Of a DNA stretch of 54,009 bases, positions 28,829-37,118 are shown piece by piece. Under the pieces are notes generated by a model, which made no database searches, was not told the origin of the DNA, and saw only the letters and a list, made by a program, of their open reading frames with translations. A program made the position numbers and the translations under genes. Every line of letters begins with the position of its first letter. Within the stretch, counting starts at the first letter, position 1. The stretch is from Gemmatimonadota bacterium. GTDB lineage: Bacteria > Gemmatimonadota > Gemmatimonadetes > Gemmatimonadales > GWC2-71-9. The stretch covers positions 1 through 54,009 of the forward strand of contig JADFIT010000007.1 in NCBI GenBank assembly GCA_022566515.1, given 5' to 3'.

Positions 28829-29243
28829 CAACCGTTCGCAGGAAAGGTCAGTAATGTAGTGCCGAATAATATAATCGCTGGACGTGGATCGGCACCGAGC
28901 GTGCAGGGGAAAGGTGATTTCCCTCACAGACTCGTGTATCAAACACTCTACGTTGAGACGGTCGCATGGAAGTGGTCTGTGGTGATGCACGAGGCAGCCG
29001 GACAGTTTGCAAAGGCAGGTTTTAGTGCTCGATCACATATTCGTAACTTGGAGTATTCGCGCGATCTGTTCGTTTGGTGGTCGGAGATGTCAAACGTTGG
29101 AGAGCGTTTGTCGTGGTGACTTCAGAAAAAAGTATTGCGCGTTCTGTCGGTATGTATAATATTCGCTTCGATTTACGCGCCGACCGGAAACTTGATCGTA
29201 TGAAGCGGCTTCGACGCTACAATAGAAAACACCGGAGGAGACG

Positions 29244-29456
29244 GTGCCTCGGTTTTGGGGCGGTGCCGGCTTTTCTCTTCGACGGCGCTATTTCGCTTCC
29301 CCTCTTTTTTACCTCCAACGACGAAAATTGCACTCAATGAATCAACGCTTCGGCGTTTGCTCGATACGGCGAAACCGCCGTCTGCTGGTTGAGGCTTCCA
29401 CTCATGTGTTCGAGCGCGCAGGAGTGGTCTGCGGCGGGGTCCGCCGCGCAACGTAA
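29244..29456 (+). CDS. Possible 70-residue basic small protein
   Basis: The frame starts with GTG preceded by CGGAGGAGACG, a strong Shine-Dalgarno match at usable spacing, and a TACAAT lies about 25 bp upstream. The product is rich in Arg and has FSLRRRYFASP, LQRRKLHS and IRRNRRLL; it ends TAA just before a 9-bp palindrome. I recognise no family. The strong SD favours a real or leader peptide; the hairpins inside the frame favour a structured RNA instead. Confidence 0.25.
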   Translation: MPRFWGGAGFSLRRRYFASPLFYLQRRKLHSMNQRFGVCSIRRNRRLLVEASTHVFERAGVVCGGVRRAT

Positions 29457-29479
29457 GATCCATCCAATCCGGATGGATC
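29366..29479 (+). repeat. Three consecutive perfect hairpins before the H1-like gene
   Basis: Hairpin 1: ACGGCG-AAAC-CGCCGT (29366-29381). Hairpin 2: GCGGCGG-GGT-CCGCCGC (29431-29447). Hairpin 3: GATCCATCC-AATCC-GGATGGATC (29457-29479), ending 27 bp before the ATG. All stems are perfect. They could form a structured 5' leader, an operator (hairpin 3), or both. Confidence 0.75.
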
Positions 29480-29506
29480 GCTTCATTATTCCCGGGAGGA
29501 GTTTTC

Positions 29507-29695
29507 ATGGCAGCTAAGCGAAGGGCCAAGAAGGCCACCAAGCGCAAGGCAACCAAGCGCAAGGCGCCAAAACGCAAGGCGACCAAGCGCAAGGCAACCA
29601 AGCGCAAGGCGCCCAAACGCAAGGCAACCAAGCGCAAGGCCACCAAGCGGCGTAAAGCCGCGAAGAAAACGACGAAGCCGAAGCGTCGTCGTTAG
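29507..29695 (+). CDS. H1-like lysine/arginine-rich repeat DNA-binding protein
   Basis: A 62-residue product that is almost entirely Lys, Arg, Ala, Thr and Pro, built of KRKAT/KRKAP pentapeptides (at least seven consecutive copies, e.g. ATKRKATKRKAPKRKATKRK) and ending KKTTKPKRRR. This composition resembles eukaryotic histone H1 tails and bacterial HctB/AlgP-type proteins that compact DNA. The coding sequence is therefore a near-perfect 15-bp tandem repeat (about 29535-29650), prone to length change by slippage. SD GGGAGGAG lies 5-6 bp before ATG. A strong hairpin terminator follows. Nucleoid role is inferred from composition. Confidence 0.85.
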   Translation: MAAKRRAKKATKRKATKRKAPKRKATKRKATKRKAPKRKATKRKATKRRKAAKKTTKPKRRR

Positions 29696-29727
29696 GCTGA
29701 CGCAGGAGCTCAGCCGTACGTTGCACG

Positions 29728-29751
29728 GGGGCCGGCCGCTTTGCCGGCCCC
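29728..29751 (+). terminator. Hairpin terminator after H1-like gene
   Basis: Nine-base-pair perfect stem GGGGCCGGC/GCCGGCCCC with a 6-base loop, 33 bp after the stop. There is no clean T-run, so it may stabilise the 3' end or act in both directions, since the next gene converges from the right. Confidence 0.7.
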
Positions 29752-29799
29752 GCGACGTTTCGGCCGTCGTTTCAGTTTGGGAATCTTGTCGTGAAGTGA

Positions 29800-30600
29800 T
29801 CAGGGCCGAGTGGTGAGAAGCCAGTGCGGTCGGCCCGCGCGCGACGAGGATTCGACCACCCATCCGCCGTAATGCCGTTTCCAGACGTCCATAGGAATGA
29901 GATCTTCTTCCAGCGAGAGGGAAAGAACCAGGTGGACTCCGCCCGGTGCGGTTCGAGACTTGAGCAGCTTGACCAACTTGGATGCCGTCGCGTCGTCCAG
30001 AGATCCGATGAGGGTGGGGTCGATCACCACGAGGTTGGGATTCACGTCGGGGAACCACCCGCCGAGGTTGATCACGAGTGTGTGGAAGCGCTGGCCGAGA
30101 GCCTCCGCGGCTGCGCGGCTCTCGCTCGCTTCGACGCCGGGCAGGTCTTGATCGATGAGCAGCACGTTGGCTTCATAGGCGGCAATCAGAAGACCCGCGG
30201 GTGCGGCTCTGTTTCCGACCACCAGCGCCAATTCGTCCTCTTCCAGGCTGCGTGCGAGCCGCGAGAGCGGCGTGTCAGAGGGCAATCCCCAGTGTGTCGG
30301 TGCTTGCTGTGCTCGCCGCAGTTTGAGGTGTTTTCCTCGCCAGCGCCGAAAGGCCGGCAGCCGGAGCCGCTGCTTGATGATCCGGTCTACGTGATCGAGC
30401 AAGAGCACTTCGGTCAAGACCAATTGACCCTCGGGCCCGGCGTCGAGTTCGCGGACTGCATCGTCCCCGAGACTCAGCAATTCTGAGCGTGACAGCTGCT
30501 CCTTGTACTCCTCAATACGCTGCAGAAGGAATTCTTGGTATTCGCGGCGTAAGGACTGAGTCCTGCGCTGCGGAGGCTCGGGTTTGGGGTTGGTGAGCAC
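29800..30600 (-). CDS. Hypothetical protein, 266 residues, possible degenerate methyltransferase-like fold
   Basis: Not recognised. The GTG start gives MLTNPKPEPPQRRTQ followed by a helical segment YQEFLLQRIEEYKEQL. The C-terminal half alternates hydrophobic strands and helices: ELALVVGNRAAPAGLLIAAY, VLLIDQDLP, HTLVINLGGWFPDVNPNLVV, VIDPTLIGSL, APGGVHLVLSLSLEE, WVVESSSRAGRPHWLLT. That order resembles a Rossmann/SAM-methyltransferase fold with strand-4 to strand-7 preserved, but the glycine-rich SAM loop is not evident. Its start abuts a long low-complexity region. Function not assigned. Confidence 0.65.
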   Translation of the reverse strand: MLTNPKPEPPQRRTQSLRREYQEFLLQRIEEYKEQLSRSELLSLGDDAVRELDAGPEGQLVLTEVLLLDHVDRIIKQRLRLPAFRRWRGKHLKLRRAQQAPTHWGLPSDTPLSRLARSLEEDELALVVGNRAAPAGLLIAAYEANVLLIDQDLPGVEASESRAAAEALGQRFHTLVINLGGWFPDVNPNLVVIDPTLIGSLDDATASKLVKLLKSRTAPGGVHLVLSLSLEEDLIPMDVWKRHYGGWVVESSSRAGRPHWLLTTRP

Positions 30601-30830
30601 GGTACCGTCAACCTCGCGATCGCCGGTCAGACGGTCAAGCCTCCCGCCGCCCTTCCACCCTCCCCTTCCCCGGCGGTACCCTACCCGCGCCCTTCACCGC
30701 CCGGCGGTACCACCCCCCGCACCCCACCCCGGCGGTCAGGCGGGATCTGTCGCTTACATTCCGTCGTTCAGTCTTTCCGTCATTCCGACCTACTTACCGC
30801 CTTACCGCCCTACCGCCTTACCGCCCTCCG
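30601..30830. repeat. Low-complexity C-rich intergenic region with octamer array
   Basis: The whole gap between the unknown gene and rlmI-like gene is repetitive on the plus strand. Two copies of CCCGGCGGTACC start 31 bp apart (30669, 30700) and a shorter CCCCGGCGGT follows near 30727. From 30759 to 30825 runs an octamer array: four degenerate TTCCGTCN units, a 3-bp break, then four YTACCGCC units (30794-30825) ending 5 bp before the stop codon of the gene at 30831. In that gene's sense strand the units are GGCGGTAR and NGACGGAA. Confidence 0.85.
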
Positions 30831-31988
30831 TCAATCCACCGCCCGCAACACGGCGGCTTTCAGGTATCCCGTCTCGGGCACCGTGAGGATCCTGGGATGG
30901 TCACGGCTCTGCCCCGTGATCTCTTGCAACACTAGACGCCGGCCGCTGTCGGAAGCGGCTGAAATGAGCATCTCGAAGAAACGGTCCCGGCCGATGTGGA
31001 AGGAACATGAGGCGGAAAATATGGTGCCCTTAGGCGCCAGGATGCGCATCGCACGCAGGTTGATTTCCTTGTATCCTCTCAACGCCCGATCGATGGCGGA
31101 GCGCTGGCGCGCGAACGCGGGTGGGTCGAGAACGATGGTGTCGAACTGTCGACCCTCCCTTTCGTACTCGCGCAGCAAGTCGAAGACGTTGGCCTCCACC
31201 CACTCCAGGTTGTCGAGACCGTTCAATTCTGCGTTCTTCGCCGCGACCTCCAGAGCGGCGGCGCTGGAGTCCACAGCCACCACTGATTCGGCGCGCCGGG
31301 CCATCTGGAGTGCAAACAACCCCTGATAGGTGAACAGATCGAGTGCGCGGCCGTGGGCCACGCCGGCCATGAGAACGCGGTTTTCCCTTTGATCGAGGAA
31401 ACAGCCCGTTTTTTGCCCCGTGTGCGGTGCGACCAAATACCGCACGGCGCCCTCACGTACTTCGACGAATTCAGGAATGGGGCCTCGGATTTCCTCGACC
31501 TCCAAGGGAAGATCCTCATGACGCCGCACCGATGCGTCGTTACGGAGGAGGATAGATTTCGGGTTGACTACGGTGTCGATGGCGGCGAGTACCTGGCCTC
31601 GCACCGCCTCCAGTCCAGCCGAAAGCAGTTGTACGACGACGATTTCTCCGTATTTGTCGACGATCAGTGATGGCAGGCTGTCGCCTTCGGCATGCACGAT
31701 GCGATAACCTGTGGCGTCCAGATTCTCCGGGTCGCGCACGGCAAGGGCCTCGGCCATCCGGTCGTGCCACCAGTCACCATCGACGGGTGCTTCCTGGGAC
31801 GTGAGGAAACGCAAGCTGATTTCAGAAGGTGGGCTCCAGAGCGCTTGACCGAGGAAGTTTCCGTGGGTGTCCTCCGCCCGGACGACACCCGGCGCCGCGT
31901 CTGACCGTTCCACGTCGGAGCGGTAGATCCAGGGATGGCCTCGGCGCCACCGCCGTGCGCCTCGTGGAGAAACGATGATCTTTTCCAT
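30831..31988 (-). CDS. RlmI-like 23S rRNA (cytosine-5) methyltransferase
   Basis: Class I SAM-dependent methyltransferase with an N-terminal PUA domain. From ATG 31988 (MEKIIVSPRGARRWRRGHPW) it has 385 residues. PUA segment about 1-75 (GHPWIYRSDVERSD, LGQALWSPPSEISLR), then the linker domain with GDSLPSLIVDKYG, SAM motif I ALDLFTYQGLFALQMA, acidic motif II VVAVDSSAAALE, and catalytic motif LDPPAFARQR; the next Cys is in FSASCSFHI. This order matches the RlmI/YccW family. The start overlaps the aroH stop as TAATG, so the two are coupled. Confidence 0.9.
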   Translation of the reverse strand: MEKIIVSPRGARRWRRGHPWIYRSDVERSDAAPGVVRAEDTHGNFLGQALWSPPSEISLRFLTSQEAPVDGDWWHDRMAEALAVRDPENLDATGYRIVHAEGDSLPSLIVDKYGEIVVVQLLSAGLEAVRGQVLAAIDTVVNPKSILLRNDASVRRHEDLPLEVEEIRGPIPEFVEVREGAVRYLVAPHTGQKTGCFLDQRENRVLMAGVAHGRALDLFTYQGLFALQMARRAESVVAVDSSAAALEVAAKNAELNGLDNLEWVEANVFDLLREYEREGRQFDTIVLDPPAFARQRSAIDRALRGYKEINLRAMRILAPKGTIFSASCSFHIGRDRFFEMLISAASDSGRRLVLQEITGQSRDHPRILTVPETGYLKAAVLRAVD

Positions 31989-32353
31989 TACAAGTCCGGG
32001 CGGAGGGTTTGGGCCTCGTGCAAGTAGATGTGTTTGATGTCCGCCGGTGCCCGATCGGTGTTCACGTGCATCAATACCCTGACGCACCGCGGGAGACCAC
32101 CTGGCACTGCTGTCTCCAGAGCGCCGAGCAGCGGCGTGTTCTCCCACCCGAGCCGGCGAGCCGCCTGCGCCGGATATGTGCTCTGGAGGTCGGGTGTCAT
32201 AGTGAACATTATGCTCGCGATGTCGTCTACAGCAATATCATTGGCCAAAACGAGGGCCTCGAGCAGCTCCCTCGTTGCCGTGAGTATAAGCTCCCGGTCG
32301 TCGGTCTCTACGACCGTGGCCCCGCGAATCCCCCGAACCGCCATATTATTCAA
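31988..32353 (-). CDS. aroH: Chorismate mutase, AroH type
   Basis: Converts chorismate to prephenate for phenylalanine and tyrosine synthesis. The 121-residue monofunctional enzyme has the trimeric AroH fold signature: VRGIRGATVVETDDRELILTA (here starting VRGIRGATVV), ELLEALVLANDI, IASIMFTMTPDL, FPAQAAR-like TYPAQAARRLGW, and VPGGLPRCVRVLMHVN. The catalytic Arg and Glu of the family lie in the first and third segments. ATG 32353 or ATG 32344 (MAVRGIRG), the latter behind a GGGAGG. Divergent from thiE with essentially no intergenic DNA. Confidence 0.93.
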   Translation of the reverse strand: MNNMAVRGIRGATVVETDDRELILTATRELLEALVLANDIAVDDIASIMFTMTPDLQSTYPAQAARRLGWENTPLLGALETAVPGGLPRCVRVLMHVNTDRAPADIKHIYLHEAQTLRPDL

Positions 32354-32354
32354 C

Positions 32355-32987
32355 GTGCCTCCCGATTACCGCCTGATTGCCGTTACGGCCTCGGAACTGA
32401 TCCCTGGCCGCGATGTCGTGGACGGTTGTCGTGCCGCCGCGGCGGGTGGCGCGACGGCGGTGCAAATCAGAATGAAACACACCCCAGCCTCCCAGTTGTG
32501 TCGCACCACCGAGCGTATTCTGCGGGCCGTGGACGTTCCGGTGTACGTAAACGACCGGCTGGACGTGGCCCTCTCCGTTGGAGCCCACGGGGTGCACCTC
32601 GGAGCCGACGACCTTCCGCCCAATCGCGTCGGGGCGATCGTTCCGGCGTCACTCCGCGTGGGCCTTTCGGTGGGCTGCGACGGTGAAGCAGGCGACGCCG
32701 CGGAGGCGACTGGGGCACACTATTGGAGCATCGGCCCGTTCTATCCTACCCAAAGCAAGGCCGATGCGGGACTGCCTCTGAGAGCTGAGGGGTTCAAACG
32801 CCTGGCGAGGCTCGCACCGACGGGTATCCCTGCCATTGCCATCGGCGGGATCGACCAACGTAACGTGTCCGCCGTGGTTGCGGCCGGAGCCCAGGGCGTG
32901 GCGGTCATCAGTGCGATCTTTGGTGCCGCGGACATCGAGCGCGCCACGCGTCGCATTCGAGATGCATTGGATGCGTCCTTTCGATAA
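32355..32987 (+). CDS. thiE: Thiamine-phosphate synthase
   Basis: Joins HMP-PP and THZ-P to thiamine monophosphate. From GTG 32355 (PPDYRLIAVTASELIPG) the TIM-barrel has 210 residues. Motifs: GATAVQIRMKHTP (VQxRxK substrate loop), VYVNDRLDVALSVGAHGVHLGADDLP, the GLSVGCDGEA phosphate loop, WSIGPFYPTQSK, and IPAIAIGGIDQRNVSAVVAAGAQGVAV. Length and motif order are typical. The start lies 2 bp from the outermost aroH start on the other strand, so its promoter must sit inside aroH. No SD is apparent. Confidence 0.94.
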   Translation: MPPDYRLIAVTASELIPGRDVVDGCRAAAAGGATAVQIRMKHTPASQLCRTTERILRAVDVPVYVNDRLDVALSVGAHGVHLGADDLPPNRVGAIVPASLRVGLSVGCDGEAGDAAEATGAHYWSIGPFYPTQSKADAGLPLRAEGFKRLARLAPTGIPAIAIGGIDQRNVSAVVAAGAQGVAVISAIFGAADIERATRRIRDALDASFR

Positions 32988-32999
32988 CGCTGCGGGCTC

Positions 33000-33959
33000 T
33001 CACCGGTCGCGTATCCGCCGAGTGGTTTCCAAGTGTTCTCGGTATGTGCGAGAGAAGACATGCCGGCCGCCGGGTCCAGCCACGAAGAACAGGAAATCGC
33101 TCCGGTGGGGGTACAATGCCGCCTCGATCGTCGCGGCGGACGGTTGGGTGATCGGGTGCGGTGGGAGGCCGTCGATGATGTACGTATTGTAGCGAGACTG
33201 GATTCGGTAGTCGCGAATGAAGAGCCTGCGCCGCTTCCCCAACGAGTAGATGACGGTTGGGTCGGCATCGAGACGCATTTTCCTGGCGAGTCGGTTATGG
33301 TAGACCGAGGACACATACCGAAGGTCCGACGGATGTTGCGCTTCTCCCTCTATGATCGAGGCTAGCGTCACCACTTCGTCCCGTGTCATCTGAAGGGTGT
33401 CGAGGCGTCTGTTCCATGCAGGCTGCCAGCGTTTTTCGAACTGCGCCACCATCTGTTTCACGACATCGAGCGCTGTAGCGCCGATCGACACACTGTACGT
33501 GTTGGGGTAGAGATATCCCTCCAGGGTGGGCTCGCGCGCTTGCACTCTGCTTACCAGGGTGCTGTCCCGGGCCGCTTCCAGGAAGCTCTCTGCCGGGATG
33601 CCGAGTTGCGCCTCAACCAGCTCGGCCACCTCGTTGAGCATGAGCCCCTCCGGTACGACCAGCCGATTCTGGGCAGTACGACCCGCGACCAGATCGTGCA
33701 AAACGCGACGCCCCGATGCTCCGTGCTGAAAGTCGTACACGCCGGCTTGAAGGGCTCGCTCGTAGCCTGCCAGCTTGGCGTACATTCGGAACCAGCGCGG
33801 CGAATCGATGACGCCGCGGGAAAACAGGGAATCAGCCACGGTCCAGACCGATGCGCCCTGCGGAATCGTCACTCGAACCGGATCCTCGCCAGCGGCCTGC
33901 GGCTTGGAGCAAGCCATGGAAAGCACGGCTGCGAGTACTCCGAGGGACCGTCGGTTCAT
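33000..33959 (-). CDS. mltG: Endolytic transglycosylase MltG
   Basis: Cleaves nascent glycan strands in the periplasm and so sets their length. The 319-residue product starts MNRRSLGVLAAVLSMAC; the LSMAC lipobox suggests a lipoprotein instead of the single-span form of E. coli. A LysM-like segment (RVTIPQGASVWTVADSLF) precedes the YceG domain with GYLYPNTYSV, the catalytic Glu in LASIIEGEAQ, YVSSVYHNRLARKMRLDADPTV and TYIIDGLPPHPI. ATG 33959 overlaps the ruvX stop as ATGA; an ATG at 33968 is also possible. The ruvX-mltG neighbourhood is common in bacteria. Confidence 0.95.
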   Translation of the reverse strand: MNRRSLGVLAAVLSMACSKPQAAGEDPVRVTIPQGASVWTVADSLFSRGVIDSPRWFRMYAKLAGYERALQAGVYDFQHGASGRRVLHDLVAGRTAQNRLVVPEGLMLNEVAELVEAQLGIPAESFLEAARDSTLVSRVQAREPTLEGYLYPNTYSVSIGATALDVVKQMVAQFEKRWQPAWNRRLDTLQMTRDEVVTLASIIEGEAQHPSDLRYVSSVYHNRLARKMRLDADPTVIYSLGKRRRLFIRDYRIQSRYNTYIIDGLPPHPITQPSAATIEAALYPHRSDFLFFVAGPGGRHVFSRTYREHLETTRRIRDR

Positions 33960-34405
33960 TGGCGGCATGTGTCTAGGTACGCCTGCAAGAGCACGGTGGC
34001 GGCGAGTTGGTCGACGTCACTCTTGCGGCCTACAGTGGATCCGCCCAAATCGCGAATCGCACTGAGCGCTCTAGCCGTAGTCATACGCTCGTCGAGAAAG
34101 ATGACCGGAAGGCCGGTTTTTTCCCCCATCAGTCCACCCTCATCGCGAACTCGACGTGCCGTCGGACCCTCGTCACCCGAAGCCTCCAAGGGAAGACTGA
34201 AAACCACACCCACCGGCGCCTGCTCGTCCAGATGACTCTTGAGTTGCTTGAGGGGGAATCGCCTTCCCTTACGGCGGGTCAGCGTCGTCAAAGGGTGGGC
34301 GTGCCTTTGCTCGGGATCGGAGATTGCAACTCCGATGCGTTTCTCACCCCAGTCGATGCCAAAAAGTCGGCCGCTGGTCGGAAGTGTGGCTGCCGGCTGC
34401 ATCAC
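33956..34405 (-). CDS. ruvX: RuvX/YqgF family putative pre-16S rRNA nuclease
   Basis: RNase H-like nuclease implicated in 16S rRNA 5' processing and also described as a Holliday-junction resolvase-like protein. The 149-residue product has GIDWGEKRIGVAISDPE with the first catalytic Asp, VVFSLPLEASGDEGP, the Glu in VIFLDERMTTARA and the final Asp in KSDVDQLAATVLLQAYLD. All catalytic acids are retained. It is followed by mltG with a 4-bp overlap and preceded by rho (7 bp gap), so rho-ruvX-mltG may form one transcript. Confidence 0.94.
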   Translation of the reverse strand: MMQPAATLPTSGRLFGIDWGEKRIGVAISDPEQRHAHPLTTLTRRKGRRFPLKQLKSHLDEQAPVGVVFSLPLEASGDEGPTARRVRDEGGLMGEKTGLPVIFLDERMTTARALSAIRDLGGSTVGRKSDVDQLAATVLLQAYLDTCRQ

Positions 34406-34411
34406 ACACGG

Positions 34412-35662
34412 CTACCCTTGCTGCATAGTCGCGAAGAACTCCTTGTTCGTCTTCGCGCGCTTCATGCGCTCCAGTAAGAACTCGATCGCCTCCACAGTGG
34501 ACATGTCGGCCAGAAAATTGCGTAGCAGGTAGGTCTTGTTGAGTTCCTCTTGATCGAGCAGAAGCTCTTCTTTTCTGGTTGAGGTCTTTTGGACGTCGAT
34601 GGCAGGGTAAATACGTCGGTCGGCGATGCGTCGGTCGAGCACCAGCTCCATGTTACCAGTGCCCTTGAATTCTTCGAAGATCACCTCGTCCATTCGGCTT
34701 CCGGTCTCGATTAGCGCGGTCGCGATGATGGTTAAGGACCCGCCGCCGTCTATGTTCCGGGCCGCACCGAAAAACCGTTTTGGTTTCTGTAAGGCGTTGG
34801 CGTCTACACCGCCCGAGAGAATCTTGCCGGAGTGGGGGGTCACTACGTTGTGCGCCCGGGCAAGTCGCGTGATCGAGTCGAGTAGGATCACGACGTCCCT
34901 CTTGTGCTCGACGAGACGGCGGGCCTTTTCGATCACCATGTCTGCCACCTGCACGTGGCGGTCTGCGGGCTCGTCAAACGTCGATGCGATGACTTCGGCG
35001 TGGACGTTCTCTTCCATGTCCGTGACTTCTTCGGGCCGCTCGTCGATCAATAGGACGATGAGCGTGGCTTCCGGAGCGTTTTCGTGTATCGCGTTCGCGA
35101 TCTTTTGGAGCAAGATCGTCTTGCCCGCCTTCGGTGGGGCAACGATCAAGCCCCGCTGGCCGAAACCGATGGGCGAAAGCAAGTCAATGACCCGGCAGCA
35201 GAGGTCTCCGTCCTTCCGCTCGAGGGAGATGCGTCGATTCGGATAGCGGGGCTTGAGGTTGTCGAACGCAATCCGGTGCTTGGCGGCCTCGGGATCTCCG
35301 AAATTCACACTCTCCACCTTGAGCAGCGCCAAGTAGCGTTCCCCTTCCTTGGGCGGCCGTACCTGACCCAGCACCGTATCCCCCGTTCGCAGGTCGAACC
35401 GCTTGATCTGGCTGGGGCTCACATAGATGTCGTCGGGTCCGTACAGATAGTTCCAGTCCTGGCTTCGGAGAAAGCCGTACCCCTCAGGGAGAATCTCCAA
35501 GACACCCTCCCCGCGCAGAACGGTGTCAGTGTCGAGGAGTGACTGCTCGATACGGAAGATCAGATCCTGCTTGCGCAGGCCTGAGTAGTTGGTGATGTTC
35601 AAATCTTCGGCCATCGCGTTTAACTCCGCGACGGACTTTTGTTTCAGTTCAGTGATGTCCAC
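34412..35662 (-). CDS. rho: Transcription termination factor Rho
   Basis: Hexameric RNA-dependent ATPase that terminates transcription. From GTG 35662 it has 416 residues. N-terminal helical domain [20 protein letters not shown]; cold-shock-like RNA-binding domain with [26 protein letters not shown] (read GYGFLRS ... GPDDIYVS); Walker [13 protein letters not shown]; Walker [18 protein letters not shown]- and R-loop segment [28 protein letters not shown]. The frame is open upstream to 35827, but the promoter described next lies there, so the short start is right. Confidence 0.97.
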   Translation of the reverse strand: MDITELKQKSVAELNAMAEDLNITNYSGLRKQDLIFRIEQSLLDTDTVLRGEGVLEILPEGYGFLRSQDWNYLYGPDDIYVSPSQIKRFDLRTGDTVLGQVRPPKEGERYLALLKVESVNFGDPEAAKHRIAFDNLKPRYPNRRISLERKDGDLCCRVIDLLSPIGFGQRGLIVAPPKAGKTILLQKIANAIHENAPEATLIVLLIDERPEEVTDMEENVHAEVIASTFDEPADRHVQVADMVIEKARRLVEHKRDVVILLDSITRLARAHNVVTPHSGKILSGGVDANALQKPKRFFGAARNIDGGGSLTIIATALIETGSRMDEVIFEEFKGTGNMELVLDRRIADRRIYPAIDVQKTSTRKEELLLDQEELNKTYLLRNFLADMSTVEAIEFLLERMKRAKTNKEFFATMQQG

Positions 35663-35798
35663 GGTGGGGGGACTCCATGGTTCCGGATACTTCCTTCGGT
35701 ATGGTATGGCGAACGCTACGCAGCCTCGGCTGGGCCGTGCGAGATGTGATGCGTGCAGGTTTCGGTACGGGGTTTCTCGATGATAATGAAAGCAAATC

Positions 35799-35827
35799 AT
35801 AATAAAGTTTACTGGAGGGTCAGTCAA
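35799..35827 (-). promoter_or_regulatory. rho promoter
   Basis: On the minus strand TTGACT (complement of 35822-35827), a 17-bp spacer and TATTAT (complement of 35799-35804) form a near-consensus promoter. The leader to GTG 35662 is about 130 nt, long enough for the autogenous attenuation known for rho in E. coli. The -35 element lies between the SD (GGAGGG, 35814-35819) and start of the divergent protease gene. Confidence 0.8.
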
Positions 35828-35829
35828 GG

Positions 35830-36957
35830 GTGCCTTTGAGGCAGATCTCGCGGTTTCTCAGCTACTGGCGTGTTTGTACGGCCCTCGACAGAGAAGTGGT
35901 GGACGCCGTCCTTGCCCCAGCCTACAGCTCTAGTACGCCGGAGCTGCTCGAGGCCCTGAAGGCCTGGCCCGGGACGTATTACTGGTCACGTCGAGAGGGA
36001 TCGGACCGGCTCGTGCTCATTCGGGCCCTGGCACCAGCCCCGGCGGACAGGTGGGCGCTACACCTGCTGCTGTTCCTGGCTACCTTCGCCACCGTCTGGA
36101 TTGCGGGCACTTTCCTTACGGATTCCCCGCTCAGGTTCGGTTTTCCCGTCGGCCCTGATCTGGCCGTGTGGTGGGGGTCCGTCAAGGAGTGGATCGGAGC
36201 CTCTATGCCGGGCCTGGGGTTTGCGACCGCCCTCATGAGCATCCTCCTGGCTCACGAGATGGGACATTACGTGGTCGCCAAGTGGTATCGCATAAGCGCA
36301 TCACTGCCGTATTTCCTGCCGGCTCCGCCGCAACTCAATTTCATCGGGACGTTCGGAGCGTTCATTCGGCTGCGAAGCCCGATCGTGGACCGGCGCCAAC
36401 TCATCGACGTGGGTGCGGCGGGTCCCTGGGCTGGTCTGGTCGTCGCCCTCGTCGTCCTCGTCATTGGTCTCCTCAACTCCCAGGTCATAGCCGGCGCGGA
36501 GGGTGTGACCCGGCAGCTGATCTACATTGGCCAGCGCCCGTTCTACCTCGGGGATTCGTTGTTGATGTCAGCCGCGATATCGTGGCTGGTCGGGGAGGGA
36601 ACGGTGCTGCTGCACCCGATGGCGCTGGCCGGATGGTTCGGGCTCTTCGTGACTACGCTCAACTTGTTGCCCTTGGGCCAGTTGGACGGTGGCCACATCC
36701 TCTACGCTCTGGTCGGCCGGCACCAGGCGACCATCGGCAAGCTGATGTGGTACGGCCTCGTGATATTGGGCTTTCAGTTTTGGGGGTGGTGGCTCTGGGC
36801 AGCTCTCATCCTGATCCTGGGCCGGGGCCGCCTCGCCCACCCGTCCGTACTCGATCCGCACCGGCCTATTCCCACGAGTCGCTGGCCGCTGGGAGTGGCT
36901 ACCGCTGTGCTCTTCATCGTGACGTTCACAATAGACCCGTTGCCCTCCATACTGTGA
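35830..36957 (+). CDS. Site-2 protease family (M50) membrane metalloprotease
   Basis: Intramembrane zinc protease of 375 residues. The zinc-binding HExxH is HEMGHY in [15 protein letters not shown] (about residues 139-144) and the third ligand region is [12 protein letters not shown]. Multiple membrane spans include [60 protein letters not shown] and [19 protein letters not shown]. There is no PDZ insertion between the motifs, unlike RseP. The N-terminal 70 residues ([18 protein letters not shown]) are cytoplasmic. Start GTG with GGAGGG upstream. Confidence 0.92.
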   Translation: MPLRQISRFLSYWRVCTALDREVVDAVLAPAYSSSTPELLEALKAWPGTYYWSRREGSDRLVLIRALAPAPADRWALHLLLFLATFATVWIAGTFLTDSPLRFGFPVGPDLAVWWGSVKEWIGASMPGLGFATALMSILLAHEMGHYVVAKWYRISASLPYFLPAPPQLNFIGTFGAFIRLRSPIVDRRQLIDVGAAGPWAGLVVALVVLVIGLLNSQVIAGAEGVTRQLIYIGQRPFYLGDSLLMSAAISWLVGEGTVLLHPMALAGWFGLFVTTLNLLPLGQLDGGHILYALVGRHQATIGKLMWYGLVILGFQFWGWWLWAALILILGRGRLAHPSVLDPHRPIPTSRWPLGVATAVLFIVTFTIDPLPSIL

Positions 36958-37118
36958 GGAGATCACCGCATGCAGGCCCGCCGAACCCCCGGCCCCAGGC
37001 AGTTACCCTCGTTGCCACATAATTGCCCCAATTAAGTAATGTAAAAAGCAAGATTTGGGCCGTGTGGCATTGAGGCAATGCTTGGCGGACACGATGGCCG
37101 GTGACTGTTCGGTCGCTG

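Larger units (their letters stand above)
28829..29506 (+). other. Long non-coding region/leader upstream of H1-like gene
   Basis: About 680 bp without a convincing long gene, more AT-rich than its surroundings in the first half. It holds TATAAT at 29155-29160 and TACAAT near 29217 as possible -10 elements, a small frame with a good SD at 29244, and three hairpins nearer the H1-like start. It must carry the divergent promoters of tdh and the H1-like gene. Confidence 0.5.

Noticed and set aside
28859-29340. Two overlapping plus-strand frames of 86 and 88 codons upstream of the H1-like gene
   Set aside because: No SD, no recognisable motifs, and base composition looks intergenic.
29535-29650. 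Regular short repeats considered as a CRISPR array
   Set aside because: The repeats are contiguous 15-bp units without spacers and encode KRKAT/KRKAP pentapeptides in frame.
37013-37069. Nested inverted repeat as a riboswitch
   Set aside because: The stems are short and lie upstream of the likely promoter at 37119-37146, so it would not be in the downstream mRNA; at best a weak terminator.
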